Source of the DNA: Primula veris
Taxonomy: Eukaryota; Streptophyta; Magnoliopsida; Ericales; Primulaceae
Reading direction: 5' to 3'
NCBI GenBank assembly: GCA_963682055.1
Contig: OY821745.1
Location: 25,789,342 to 25,853,341, forward strand
Length of the DNA stretch: 64,000 nucleotides
Part shown: positions 1-11,724 of the stretch, in pieces
How positions within the stretch are numbered: position 1 is the stretch's first letter
How the letters are laid out: every line of letters starts with the position of its first letter
Notes under the pieces: model-generated
What the model was told of the DNA's origin: nothing
The model's input: the letters and a program-made list of their open reading frames with translations, nothing else
Databases searched by the model: none
Position numbers and translations under genes: made by a program

Positions 1-576
1 CCATTGATCTAAAAATTTAAAACGTTGAATTTTTTTCCTAATTACAATAACAATAAACGGTATAAAAAACATAAAAAAAAAAAACTTGAGTTTAAAACTT
101 AACTTCCTTGTTATTAGTATAAAAAACTCATTGATCTAAATATTTCAAATTATACAGAAAAATTGACTACAAATACGAATTTATTAGTTTAAACTTTGTT
201 ATAATATGACTATGAAACTAAACAAAAACATTTATTTATAAAACTTTGTAATAGTATATTAAAGAGGCAATTAATTAATAGAGAAGTCAAATAGTAAGTT
301 AAAGTTAATTAAATAAATAGTAAAAAATAATCGTAAGATTCGAACTAGAGACTTTGTGACAAAAAAAATTTATGTTTAACATTTGAACTAAGTTAATATT
401 TGTTTATTTGGGGTACAATTAATATATAAAATCTTAAATATCCGAATTTGTTTATATATAAAAAATATTTTTAAAATTTTTTGGGCGACGATGGCACCCG
501 TGTTTGATAAAGTAAGACTAGTGTTCATAGTGTACAAAGATTGAAAGTTTAAATGTTGTGAATATAAAGATAAAAA
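1..576. other. AT-rich intergenic DNA
   Basis: No gene is seen. The sequence is very AT-rich with many stops in all frames. Positions about 508-575 resemble 33741-33806 (shared core AGTAAGACTAGTGTTC), a short dispersed repeat of unknown origin. Confidence 0.6.
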
Positions 577-1450
577 ATACATTTAGTGTACTTTACTAAC
601 TATTGTTAACGATTTAGTTATCAGACTAGAAAAATTAACAATTGACGTACTGAACTATCATAATGTTCACAATTCATGTATCGCCGTTAAATTAGTTGGA
701 TGGAAGTTAGTTTCACTTTTTATTTTGGTCATATTTTTTGTAATTTGTATAAATCTAACCCTTAATTTTCTGAAATGTCTCATTTTATTATAAATTTAAA
801 AATATATAATTATATCTTATATATATAAGTATATAATACACACACATATATATGTTATATTAATGTATGTATAAAAATATATATAATATAATGCATGTAT
901 ATATATTATTGCAAATAATGTAAATTCTAGATGATGTTTGTGTATAAAAAAAATATAAATACTTAACAAATATATTCTATTTACTAAAAATGAATACATT
1001 TTTGAAAAAAAATAACAATTTTTTTGCCATTTTTTCTTTAAAGTATTCAAATATTGATCTGGCCTCAAATAATTTTTGCTCGAAAGTCATAAATCTAAAA
1101 TTTACTTTATTTTTGTTTTAGAGAAAGTGTAAAAAAAATTATAATTTTTTTTTTTTTAGAAAAAAAAATCTAAGAAAATCTAGTCAACTAATATGTTTTT
1201 TAACTGAGATACTTATTATGTATGTATATGTATATGTTTTAGTATAAAGATTGTATATTGTAATGTTTCAAAAATACAAGATTAAATTTATACAAGTTAC
1301 AAAAAATTTAAACTAAATTTCATCCAACTAAATTAACGGCAGTATCTGAATTGTAAATATTATGATAGTTCAGTACGTCAATTGTTAGTTTTGATAGTTT
1401 CACACCTAAATCGTTAAAAGTATATAGTACAATACACTAAATGTACGTTT
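577..1450. mobile_element. Putative non-autonomous long-TIR DNA transposon
   Basis: The ends are inverted copies of each other over roughly 190 bp (about 577-775 and 1265-1450). The shared core TTGACGTACTGAACTATCAT is on the + strand near 642 and inverted near 1365. The interior is simple AT-rich sequence with TA-rich tracts and no transposase. Long TIRs without coding capacity suit a Mutator-like derivative, but I could not define a clean target duplication, so the outer ends and the class are tentative. Confidence 0.5.
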
Positions 1451-1545
1451 TCCCTCTTATTTCGTTCCACCCTTCCCAAAAGTTATATCCTAGCCAATTA
1501 TAACCATGAAACAATTTACACAATTGGATGAGCATAATCACCTTT

Positions 1546-2631
1546 ATGTGCTATACCCCTCGGCCGTCTTATGTCCCCAGTATAGGAAGAGACATATACC
1601 ATTGCTAACAAATAAATAATAAAAGTGCACACTAGGACCTCTTCACGCCACTCGCCCCAGTCCGTACGACGAGTCATTCCCTATACCCCTCGGCCGTCTT
1701 ATGTCCCCGGTATAGGAAGAGACATAGACCATTGCTAACAAATAAATAAATCACAAGGCCTCGGCCAATAATATTAAACCATTCAATTATCACATTCTAA
1801 TACGTCATTTTAACGTAATTCAACAAAAAACATAAGCATACGTACTAGATTCACAACTAGCCAAACAAGTGCAACAACATAAAATCTCATTCAGGCATTT
1901 TAACAAACACCTTGTATGCATAAACAACAATTCATTTTCATTCAACAATAATTTACCCAACTTTATCAACCACTACAATAACACATCATCAACGCATAGA
2001 AACACGCAAACTCATCCATATTCTAATTAATTCGAAATTAATATGACTAAATTCTCAAATCCTCCAATTCAATAAGAGAATTAAAAGTGCAACAAATAAA
2101 ACCCAATTAACAATTTAATAGATCATAATTGAGATAAAAGGCAAAACCCACAATTTGAATTAAATGCAAGACCTAACCCTAACATACACCCTCATCTAGT
2201 CGCAATGGATAACCCCCGTTACCTTAGCGCGTAGAGGAGATGCTTCCGGTAAGAACTCGTTAATGGTGGTTTATTCTTCTTCTTCCTAAGCTTATAATCT
2301 CTCTCTTCTATCTTGTTTTTCTATTTTATGTTTTGAAAGTGGGCTGAAAAGAAGTTTAGCAAACTGTTTTGAGAGAGTTTGGGGAAGTGAACTATTTGGT
2401 CCCCAAAGTTTTAAAAGTTAACTCATGATCCAAAAATATTATTTTACTACTCAAAAATAACAAATTTTTAGAAACAAATCTATTGGGTTCTTTTTATTTA
2501 TAAAATTAGTAACAGGTTTTAAATATAAAGTTTTTCGGAAGAGTTTCGGTTTTTGGCTAAAAATTGTATAAAACGTTTTTGGATAGATTAAATCATAAAT
2601 AAAACCATTTACGAAAATACGGGATGTTACA
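1546..2631 (-). mobile_element. Truncated LTR, probable Ty3/gypsy type
   Basis: Read on the minus strand it begins TGTAACATCCCGTATTTTCG at 2631, a typical LTR start. It continues through sequence shared, inverted, with the LTR at 34300-35992. Shared landmarks are the block near 2200-2230 (GATAACCCCCGTTACC), one copy of the 60-mer core (GGCCTCGGCCAATAATATT near 1759) and about two copies of the ~130-bp repeat (1546-1740). The part matching the distal ~0.58 kb of the other copy is missing, so it is truncated. No internal coding region adjoins it. Confidence 0.6.
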
Positions 2632-2702
2632 TATATAGCAGGTAAAGAAACGGTAGAATGTGAGACATCCTACTTGTACAGATATATATGTTGGTTGTAC
2701 AT

Positions 2703-4056
2703 AGTGTTTTAAAAATCGCGCTTTACAAAATAAAAATGCATAAGTTTTTTTTGCTTTTTTGCGGGTAAAGCGTTTTTAGTGCGCCTTTTACGCTTTTATA
2801 ACACTTTTTGCGCTAAAAAGCGCCATTTTTAGGTTTTTTTCTTTCAAAAAACTTTTTAAACGACGCTGATTTAGGATTAGAATTTTTTGAAAAACATAAT
2901 TTCAAACAAACTTTACCACTTGGGCTAGTGATCATGCATAATTGCTCATTTTGACGAACTACAAAATTTGAAAATTTTAAGTAGGGTTAATTACGGTTTA
3001 TTGACCCCATTTTTGATACATTTTCGGTTTAGTGGCTTGTTTTTCGCTGGATCCGTTTTATGACCTAAGTTTTGAACAAATTCTGATTTAGTGACCTGAC
3101 GTCTATTTTATGAATGGAAAGCGTTACACGTGCTATCATGTGACTGCTTTGTGTTACAGTTAAGGGTACAATTGTCATTTCCGTATATTACGCATATAGA
3201 AAATTATTTCACAACCCAAATCTCCCACAAATTCAACTAGGTTTCAGAATTTCCCAAAATTGAAGAGAGAGAACTAGGTGAATTCCTCGATCTGACTCAT
3301 CGCAAGCTTATGGGTTCACTCTATCTCCAATCAATGTATTGGGTGGTGCGTGAAGATGTGTTCTCACCGCATTACTGTGAGTTTCTTTTTTATTCCGACA
3401 AATCTACAAGTTTAGTTTTCTTTTTCTTTTCATTTATTATGTTATTACCACATTGAAAGAGATGAACACGTGAAAGAATGTTTTGTGAGAGAGAGAGGGA
3501 TCGGACTGCGCGAGAGAGATAGGCCTGAGGTATATATATATATATATTTATATATATAGTTGTATGTATCATGTGGGAAATTGAGGAAAGGGAAACTGAA
3601 TTTTCCCTCCAAAATACAGGGATATTTTGATAATATCACATTTTAAACAGTCACGTGATAGCACGTGAGTCGCTTTTCATCCAACTTTTCATGGCAGGTC
3701 ACTAAATCGAAACTTATCCAAAACTTAGGTTATAAAACGAATCCAGCGAAAATGAAGGTCACTAAACCGAAAATGTGTCAAAACTGGGATTTCTAAACCT
3801 CAATTAACCCTTTTAAGTAATATAAGATTTAAATTCATTTGTTTTTTTACTATTTATGACGTATTTCAAATTTTCTTATATAGAAAGTCGTAAAATGATG
3901 TTTTTAAAAAATACATTAAACATGTATATTTTTATATATTTCTAAGATGTAAATTTTTCTACTATAAAAAGTTTATGCTTCAAAGCTATATTTTTAGCGC
4001 TTTTAACATATCTTTCGTAAAAACGTTTTGATCAATTTAGCGTTTTTTAAAACGCT
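2703..4056. mobile_element. TIR element (hAT-like MITE) split by a Mutator-like element
   Basis: The left end AGTGTTTTAAAAATCGCG and the inverse of the right end (AGCGTTTTAAAAAACGC) form imperfect TIRs. The interior has repeated GCG/CGC and AAAGCG words. Flanking TTGTAC occurs on both sides (about 2695 and 4061), suggesting a target duplication. Uninterrupted relatives at 18595 and 38768 support an insertion here. The 827-bp Mutator-like element at 2984-3810 lies inside it, so this one is older. No ORF is present and the family is a guess. Confidence 0.5.
2984..3810. mobile_element. Non-autonomous Mutator-like element (MULE)
   Basis: TIRs are about 190 bp long, starting GGGTTAATT on the left and ending AATTAACCC on the right. 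Both arms carry the motif TTTTCGGTTTAGTG and a CACGTG-like core with GTGCTATCA. A perfect 9-bp target duplication TTTTAAGTA lies at 2975-2983 and 3811-3819, the length expected for Mutator-type transposition. The interior has a TA microsatellite (about 3530-3559) and no transposase, so it would need MuDR-like help to move. Confidence 0.85.
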
Positions 4057-4230
4057 GGACTTGTACCACAAAAAAAAACACATAGATATTGGAGCAGTAT
4101 GTGAGGTAGCTTATCGCCATCGGCGTATTCACTTTTGCATCAAAAGAGAAGGAAATATCCCGTAAACGAGACAAGTCTTGGTTGTTAACAAGGGAACTCA
4201 AATAGACGATAAGTTCTTACGCATATAATT

Positions 4231-7200
4231 CACTGGTCGCTAAGCTAATAAGCAATAAAGGAACTAGAAAAAGAAACAAGGCTGAGATGTAAGATTGTAA
4301 CATTAATTAGAAAATTCAAATTTCAGAAGCAATGCATTCATTTCCAGTAACCATTTGGTTAAGAGAATACCTAGACCAAGCCCTAAAAATAAACAATAAT
4401 GAAGAGAAAAGTCATAGACTAAGGCACAACAAGCATCTACAGAAAAATTCTGAATTCTGAAGATTCCAGTCCAAAATAACATTGACTTCTATTCAAGGTA
4501 AATATAAAAAAGTTCTTTGTAGGATCGTCTCTACTATATAAAAGCCCCTTCAGACATGACTGCTTATGGTCGTCTTCTTCACCCTGCTCCGACGCAAGTG
4601 CGCAAAAAAAAAAAATGAAACCTCCTTTCGCCAGCAGCTTCCTTCACCTGCAGCTTGAGGTTAGTCATCACCGCCATGCTACACTTGTTAGCTCATCAAA
4701 CAGTCAGCTCAACCGCAATTCAAACTGCCAGCTCGTCCGCAATTCAAACTGCCAGCTGAGTAATCAACTCACCCCTTGACATGCAGCTGCTCCCACGTTT
4801 CATTCACATCCAAACCTACCTCTCTTCCTCATTCTCAACTCCTATATTCGACGTTACTGAGGTGCTCCCTCTCTCTTTCTCTCCCTATTGTTTTACGCCT
4901 AATTTCCATTATATTTTGTTACTCGGTCATTTGCTTCGCTTATTTACAATAACTGTGGATGTTGTTTTCCCATTTTCACCGTTCCCTGGTTTCGTTTGCT
5001 TAGATTTTTAGGACGCGGGTTTGCGACAACAGCTAAATTTTATGCACTCATTAGTTTTTATACTTTTCTAAATAATCTAATTATTTCATAGAGTGTGGCT
5101 TTGTTTAAAAAAAGGAATTCTGGCACCCATTCGGTTTTTACTTATCCATTTTGGGCTTTGTTAATTTAATCTTCTACAATCTGGATTTATGAGTAATTTG
5201 ATATCTAAACACCTGTTTAGTGATATTCAGTTTACAATCAATACTTAGTTTGATTTGGAATAAATTGATAGACTTTGGTGTTTGGTATTACTAAAATTTG
5301 ACTACAATCCGTACATTTAGGCTTAAGCTTCAACTTTGATAGTCTTAATATGCTTGTGTCCCTATATGATTTCTCTTTTCTTTTTATCTAAGTTCAGTTA
5401 TCAACTTTTCCCAATGTGTCTTTCTAGAAGTCATAGATTTTATCTTATACTATGCTGATTCAACGAGTGATTTCGTGTGATTTTTCGGATTGGGTTTCAG
5501 TTTCTAAGTAAGATTGGCAATGGGTTTACGATTTATTTAATTGCGTCATTCAAGAAATTGATGTTTCTTCATCGCTCGTTGTTCAGGTCCTTTGAAATTC
5601 GAGTCCGTAATATATGGTTCTGAGTTGCCACTGCATACATGGTCTTCTCCTATGCATATGTATATCGTATCAGCCGTATGTGGGTATTAGAGAGAGGGAT
5701 TGTTTGTTTGGGTGCATTAACAAAATAACTTATCTCACGCGACTGTCCCTTGAGCTCATGGAGTTAGGGATTTACATTACTATGTTGGTCCCTTTTATAT
5801 TTGTGTGTCGTATGAAGCGGGAAATTAAGCAGTGCCGTGTACAACTTTTAGGAGGTTCAAATCAAACTTGTAAATGAGGCTTTTTATCCGTATCTTTTTT
5901 AAATCTAAATTTGAAAAAAAAAAATCAATATTCATTTTTTATTATTGAAAAGAAAGATGGTTTAAGTTGCTAAATACAATGCCTAACACGGTAGTGATTT
6001 CATAACTGTTTTCAAAAAATTAATTAAGGACGAGTAGAAAGCAAATTAAGTAGAAACAATAATTTATATGAAATGAAAGAACGAAAAAACTAGAAGCTTT
6101 GATGCACAAAGTAGTGAAAATGAATTCAAGCAAATTTTCACCTGCATAATCATTATTAATATATGATTTTCTCCCAATTATATTTCAACACAATATTCAT
6201 GACTTAACATATACACCTTAGATTTACCAAATAATAGTACTAGTTATCTAAAAGAAGCACTAATAAACAATGAAATACATTGTTCGTCGTAGGTGATTGA
6301 ACTCAGAGATAGACCAAATTTATCAAGATTTTTGCTACAACGGATTGTTGATACTAGTGTGTATATCAAAACTTTAATTCGAAACAAAGTCAATTCCATC
6401 AAGTGTATTATTAATCACGTATCTAGCTAAAACCGATGCAACTGCTAAATTTAATTATTGTTTAGTTGGTGTTTGTGTACAGTCATATTTTTCATTATCT
6501 ATTGGTCCACGTTTGAAATATATTAGCAAATTTTCAAGTTAGTTAGAGCATGCACAATAGTCATGTATTTCACTGGTTGCCTAAATTTTCAAGTTGATTA
6601 GAGCATTCATAATAGTCATGTTATATACAAAAGCGACGTGACTATTAGTTGTGAATTTAGTTTTTCTTATAACAACCAAAGTTTTATGATTGATATATTC
6701 TCTTCGTAATTCAGTTATGCAAAGGAAGAGGAGAGGCTACAACGAAATGGATACACCCGATTATTAGGGGGGAAACAGATCCGTTAGAGCATAGTAGAAA
6801 GGCATGCGCTGACCATTTAGGTATAAGATACTCGGAAATCTGATTTTGGTCTTCGCACAAAAGTAAGACTTCACACTTATTATGCAAAACCAGAGGCCAA
6901 GAAAGATGAGTTGGCGAAATTACTAATGCTATTCATTTGACATGTCAAAAGCTGAGAAACTACGATCCGCAACACTTTCGACGAAATAGCTAAGTTCAGC
7001 AAGTTTTTTTAACTTCACGCTGCTTCCAGTTTTGTGTTTAACAAATTTTCGGGACCAAGTCATTCAAATTAAGACGTTCGACTGCAGCTTTATGTATGTG
7101 CATTTGTAACGACTTATAAAGAGTATAGTTGTTTCAATCTTTTGGTCTGAATATTGTAATATTGCCACCGCAATATCTCCTATCTTTTTTTATCTTTTTT

Positions 7201-7299
7201 TTTTTATAATACCACCGCAATTTCTCTTATTAGTATTGAGAAACATAAATTGTGACCTTGTTTGGCAGCAACTTTTGCTTTAAAGCCTAAAATTGTACG
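4231..7299. other. Unassigned region, no supported gene
   Basis: No recognisable coding sequence is seen. A TATA-like run (TATATAAAAG, about 4535) precedes a GC-richer, pyrimidine-rich stretch (4540-4890) that looks like a plant 5' UTR, and an intron-like AT-rich region follows. The small ORFs at 4781-5011 and 5614-5877 have no familiar motif. A pair of direct repeats containing AGAGCAT..ATAGTCATGT lies near 6544 and 6600. A degenerate or non-coding transcript is possible but unproven. Confidence 0.4.
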
Positions 7300-7307
7300 T
7301 TGTATTT

Positions 7308-8005
7308 TAGGGCTGGAAAAAATTCCCCAAATCCCGACCAGTACCCGACCCGAATTTTTCCGACCGAGAAGAGTCCCGACCCAAAAATGTCGGGTTTTGT
7401 TCCGACACGAAAAAGTTCGGGATCGGGTTGCAATTTTGATTTCGTCGGGTGTCCCGACCCGACCCGACCCGATTTTAACACTAAAATATAAATTAATTTA
7501 TATCAACTGCAAGTAATGAGAATCGAACCTTATATCTCTAGTATACAATGTTAACACTCTATCATATGAACTACTACTAAAAGTTTGTTTGAATAATTGT
7601 CGTTTTTTTGAATAAAACTAAATATTAAAAGAATCTGATAAAAAACGTATCAATTTTTTTATCTACTCAATTATTTGTAGTTTCACACTATTTTTTCTAC
7701 TACTTGATAATTTCTTTTTTCATTTATTAGCAATGTTATTTTTAAACTAATATTATGTTTCGTGTTAATAACATGTTTAAACTTATCAAATGAAAATTGT
7801 TAATAAAAAATGAAGTTGTCATAAAATAAAAAAATATGTCGGGAGATTCGGGATAAATCTATCCCGATCCTACGGGATCCCGAAAAAGTCGGGTCCCGAC
7901 TTTTGTCGGGTCGAGGTTGGGATTTTTTTTTCACTTTCAAAAGTAATCGGGTCGGGATACGAGTTAAGTGTTTATGGGTCGGGTCCCGACCCAAACCCAC
8001 CCCTA
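7308..8005. mobile_element. Non-autonomous hAT-superfamily element
   Basis: Short TIRs TAGGGCTGG and CCACCCCTA bound a 698-bp unit. A perfect 8-bp target duplication TTGTATTT lies at 7300-7307 and 8006-8013, diagnostic of hAT transposition. Both subterminal regions are GC-rich and dense in CGGGTCGGG and its inverse, so the element can fold on itself. The middle is AT-rich without a transposase. The short ORFs on both strands here are by-products of the inverted GC-rich repeats. Confidence 0.88.
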
Positions 8006-8013
8006 TTGTATTT

Positions 8014-8710
8014 GGTAAATCGACTTAATGGTTTTATGTTCCATTTGCTGGACCAACATTTATCATGACATCAAAACAAAAGTTCCTTTACTTTTTTCAA
8101 AGCTGCAACAAACCGTTGAATATGCTCTCATATTCAGATATAAAACTTCTTTCGAGGTTGAGAACCTAGACCGTATTTGTTGATCAAGCTTATTATCTGA
8201 GTTTTCTGTTCTTTTGGGTAATTTTTAGGTATCCAACGTGCATCTTTTCATAGGCATGAAGATACCAACAAAAATGAAATGGCTACAAATCATTCAACGA
8301 AATAAATACGAGTAGTAGTGAAGAAATTGCAAAAAATCCCAGCACAAAAATCATGTTGTTCAAGACCGAAAACTTAACACAACCTCAATCTCGCACAATC
8401 GTGGAACATCACCGTGGCTAATCCCGCACTTGTTTTGTGGTACTAATACAAGTCATACAAACAGTTTCCACACTTTAAAAATAAAAATTATTTGCGCTGC
8501 CAGGAATCAATCCCGGATTAGATCGACCAAAGCTCTTTTAGATTTTTGCTACAGAAAATTTCTAATCTATAATTACTAATAATGGGTTTCTAAAATAAGA
8601 AGAATTAGTAGAATTAATTCCACCAATGAAAATGTAATATAGTATGAAATAGATAGCGAAGAAGATAACGTAATCAATCATAACTCGTCAATACAAAGAT
8701 ACCCAATGAT
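8014..8710. other. Intergenic DNA, nothing recognised
   Basis: AT-rich sequence with no ORF, no terminal repeats and no recognisable gene. It ends at the CCCTT target duplication of the adjacent copia element. Confidence 0.5.
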
Positions 8711-8715
8711 CCCTT

Positions 8716-9068
8716 TGTTAGGGTCGATCGGGCGAATCAATGAAAGACAGAAATACTAAAACCGAGCACACACACGCTTTGATAACGGAGTTCACCCAAA
8801 TTGGCTACGTCTCCGGGCCGCTACACGTGGCACTTAATATATATATTAAAAAGAGGATTACAAACGTAATCTAGCTAGATCACAAAGATATGGTTCTCTC
8901 GCAAATAGAACTCTCTCTTTATAATATAGAGGTGTTTGTGTAGGTGTAACAGAAATACAAGATATTGGGGCATATAAATAGGACCCTTAGTGGGTCATAT
9001 TACAATTCCAAGTGATGTGGGATAATTGAAAAACATGACCAAACCTCATTTGGCTCCACAACTCAACA
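8716..9068 (-). repeat. 3' LTR of copia element 1
   Basis: This 353-bp LTR starts TGTTAGGGTCGATC and ends CTCAACA on the + strand. In element orientation it is the downstream LTR and follows the polypurine tract. A TATA-like ATATAAAT lies near 8970. It matches 13214-13566 throughout apart from about seven substitutions. Confidence 0.93.
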
Positions 9069-9082
9069 ATCTCCCACTTGGA
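9069..9082 (-). other. Polypurine tract of copia element 1
   Basis: Read on the minus strand it is AAGTGGGAGAT, directly abutting the TGTTGAG start of the 3' LTR. This is the standard plus-strand priming site in plant copia elements. Confidence 0.8.
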
Positions 9083-9245
9083 GTCAAATGTCGAGTGCTT
9101 CAAAAGAAATCCACTTATCCCCGATCACCGAACTCACTGTGCTCCACCGAGCAAAATGCTCCCATCGGTATCCTTGTATAGTAATTGATACTCTGCCGTC
9201 ATCGGCGAGTTACTCATTCTTCCAGTGTAGCGGCGACCCTGAACC

Positions 9246-9767
9246 TCAAGCTCGGAGCCCTACTGAGGTTGCACACAGCCTCAGTTTGTCGATTGTAACA
9301 GTCTTCGTTAGCATATCGGCGGGGTTCTTAGCACCCTCAATCTTTTCTAACGCGAAGATTCCATCTTCTAGAACAGCCCGGATAAAATGGTAACGAATCT
9401 GTATGTGCTTTGTGCGTGAATGGAATACAGGATTCTTAGCTAGCTGAACTGCACTTTGACTATCACAGTGCAGAACTCCCTTGTCGGTTTTCTGACCGAG
9501 CTCCTTTAAGAAACCTTGCAACCAAATCATCTCTTTGCTTGCTTCCGTCACCGCGATGTACTCAGCCTCTGTGGTCGACAATGCAACAATCTTTTGCAAC
9601 TTAGATGTCCAACTCACAGCAGTACCACCGAAGGTACAAACACATCCCGTTGTGCTCTTTCGGCTGTCCAGATCACCGGCCATGTCAGCATCCACATAGC
9701 CGTGCAGGCCTTCCGAGGTCTTTCGGAAACATAATGCCAAACTCACGGTACCCGAGAGATATCTCAA
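9246..9767 (-). pseudogene. Copia element 1 pol: end of RT and RNase H
   Basis: This 173-aa frame carries the RNase H domain. Visible motifs are DADMAGD with SRKSTTGC, then LSTTEAEYIA and CDSQSA, followed by KHIQIRYHFIR and the closing DMLTK motif of copia polyproteins. It is in the same frame as the upstream RT segment but separated from it by a single TAG at 9768-9770, where the family has WILRYL, so a Trp codon became stop. RNase H would degrade the RNA template during reverse transcription. The true reading start is the upstream polyprotein, not the Met at this ORF's beginning. Confidence 0.88.
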
Positions 9768-9770
9768 TAT

Positions 9771-10463
9771 CTACTTCACAGCTTCCCAATGGTGCTTTCC
9801 TGGGTTACTCATGTAACGACTGACAACTCCCACTGCATGGGCAATGTCCGGTCTTGTACACACCATAGCGTACATCAAGCTACCAATTGCTGAAGCGTAG
9901 GGTATGTTCGACATACGATCCTTTCCTTCCTTGTTTAAGGGTGATTGCTTCTTCGACAAGCTAAAGTGTGCGGCTAGCGGTGAGCCTACAGCCTTGGCAT
10001 CACTCATGCTAAACCGTGCCAACACTTTCTTTACATACTCGGCTTGCGACAGAAACAGGGACCCATCCCTTCCTCGGGAAATCCTCATACCGAGGATCTG
10101 ATTTGCGGCACCCAAATCTTTCATCTCGAACTGTTTCGCCAACTGTTGCTTCACCTTGTTAATCTCAACAAGGCTCGACCCGGCGAGCAACATGTCATCT
10201 ACATACAAAAGTAGTATGACGTACGAAGAGTTCGCAAATCTCTTCACGAAACAGCAGTGATCACTATCACTTCTTTCGAACCCGGTATCCGCCATGAAAC
10301 TGTCAAACTTCTTATACCACTGCCGTGGTGCTTGTTTTAGCCCGTACAATCTCTTCCTCAGTTTGCAGACCAGTTTCTCTTTTCCTTTTTCGGCAAACCC
10401 TTCAGGTTGGAGCATGTAAATTTCTTCAATCGAGATCTCCATGGAGAAAGGCAGTTTTAACAT
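9771..10463 (-). pseudogene. Copia element 1 pol: reverse transcriptase core
   Basis: This 230-aa frame carries most of the RT domain. It shows LYGLKQAPRQWY near residues 39-50 and the catalytic YVDD at about 87-90, followed by the MKDLG motif. About the first 11 residues are out-of-frame noise. The real join to the preceding frame lies near 10435-10445, where a one-base insertion follows the conserved FLHGDL motif. With YVDD and flanking motifs preserved, the lesion appears young. The RT would copy element RNA in cytoplasmic virus-like particles. Confidence 0.88.
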
Positions 10464-11682
10464 CTAACTGCTCGAGATGAAGATTCGCATTTACAACAAT
10501 GCTCAACAATAGCCGAATAGTCGTCATCTTTACGACTGGTGAAAAGATCTCGGTGTAGTCAATTCCTGCCTTTTGCTGGAACCCTTTGACTACTAGGCGT
10601 GCCTTATACCGTTTCGTGCCATCTTGTTCCTCCTTTAGACGGAACACCCATTTGTTGCTCAATGCCCTTTTCCCCTTGGGCAGTTCGGCTAACTGCCAAG
10701 TCACATTCTTCTCTAGTGACTTCATCTCATCCTTCATCGCGAGCTCCCACTTGCTCGAGTCTTTCAGCTCCAGAGCTTCTTCTCTACTTTCGGGCTCTCC
10801 TGCATCACTGAGCAATATGTAATGCAGGGAAGGAGAGTACCGGGCAGGAGGTCTCCTCTCACGCTGACCTCGGCCCAACTCAGGTCGGGGAGTCTGGGAC
10901 AGCTCCTCGGCCTCTTCAGCATCTGCTGGTCGGTTGTCGAGCACCACTGGCTCATCTTCAGTGTCATCTTCCAACTCTCTTGGAAACACATTCATGTCGA
11001 TCATACCACTTTCCTCGGACGGGAGCGCATCTTCTTCCACCACTGCATTTTGTCGATCTTTGTACAAAATGCCTTCGTTGAAGATGACATCCTTAATGCG
11101 AATGATCTTCTTTGTTTGACCATCCCAGAAGCGATATCCAAACTCAGCTCCACCGTACCCCAGAAAGTAACAAACTTTGGACTTCGAGTCAAGCTTGGTA
11201 CGATCATTTATGTCGACATGGATATATGACAGACAACCGAACACTCGCAAGTGTTCATAAGAGATAGGCTTTCCTACCCACTCTTCCTCGGGAATTCTCC
11301 TTTCTAGGGACACTGAGGGTCCGCGGTTAATGAGATAAACCGCCGTGCTTACTGCATGTGCCCACAAGGCTTTGGGAAACCCACTTTGCAGTCTCATACT
11401 CCTAGCACGCTCATTGATTGTTCGGTTCATTCGCTCGGCCACGCCATTCTGCTGTGGCGTTCTTCGGATGGTCTTCTCCATTCGAATGCCTCTCTGAGCA
11501 CAGAACTCTACGAACTTCGCATCAATGTACTCTCCGCCGTTGTCGGACCTCAAGCACTTGAGTTTATTCCCGGTCTCTAGTTCGACTATGGCCTTCCATT
11601 CTTGGAATTTCTTAAACATCTCAGACTTGTGTTTCAAGAAGTAGACCCATGTTTTCCTCGTCGAATCATCGATGAAGGTCAC
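10426..11682 (-). pseudogene. Copia element 1 pol: integrase and start of RT
   Basis: This 418-aa segment is in the same frame as the gag-protease segment and separated from it by a TAG in 11683-11724. The integrase catalytic core is visible: FIDDSTR at residues 3-9, Asp47 in RSDNGGEY and Glu83 in NGVAERMNRT, exactly 35 residues apart (the D,D-35-E signature). The first catalytic Asp lies just before the stop, in HSDV of the upstream segment. The middle is acidic and less conserved, as usual between integrase and RT. The RT N-terminus follows (KARLVVKGF, FSPVVKMTTIR, QLDVKTAFLHG), and the frame is lost at 10426. The missing codon at the stop is probably Trp. Confidence 0.9.
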
Positions 11683-11724
11683 ATAGTATTGAGCTCCTCC
11701 CAGTGAGGTTACTGGAGATGGTCC

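Larger units (their letters stand above)
2632..4230. repeat. Third partial copy of a segment in both duplication copies
   Basis: The flanks 2632-2700 and 4060-4230 together match 18537-18735 and 38703-38905. Landmarks are GAGACATCCTACTTGTACAG, the run GAGCAGTATGTG and GCATCAAAAGAGAAGGAA. Here the segment is split by the nested transposon at 2703-4056, whereas the other two copies are uninterrupted. This gives an empty-site comparison and shows that the duplicated block has relatives outside it. Confidence 0.65.

Noticed and set aside
817..1068. 83-aa minus-strand ORF
   Set aside because: Low-complexity Ile/Tyr-rich translation of TA repeats inside a putative transposon; no motif.
4781..5011. 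76-aa ORF after a TATA-like run
   Set aside because: No recognisable domain, and the region looks like UTR or intron rather than coding sequence. Not enough to call a gene.
5614..5877. 87-aa Cys/Leu-rich ORF
   Set aside because: No known motif, no supporting exon structure and no homologous copy in the window.
7262..7516. Overlapping Arg/Pro-rich ORFs on both strands at 7.3-8.0 kb
   Set aside because: Products of CGGGTCGGG-type inverted repeats inside a hAT element with a perfect target duplication.
8490..8560. Possible tRNA (inverse of GGAATCAATCCCGG resembles a B box)
   Set aside because: No matching A box or cloverleaf could be found.
10822..11229. 135-aa plus-strand ORF
   Set aside because: Antisense shadow of the copia integrase/RT coding strand.
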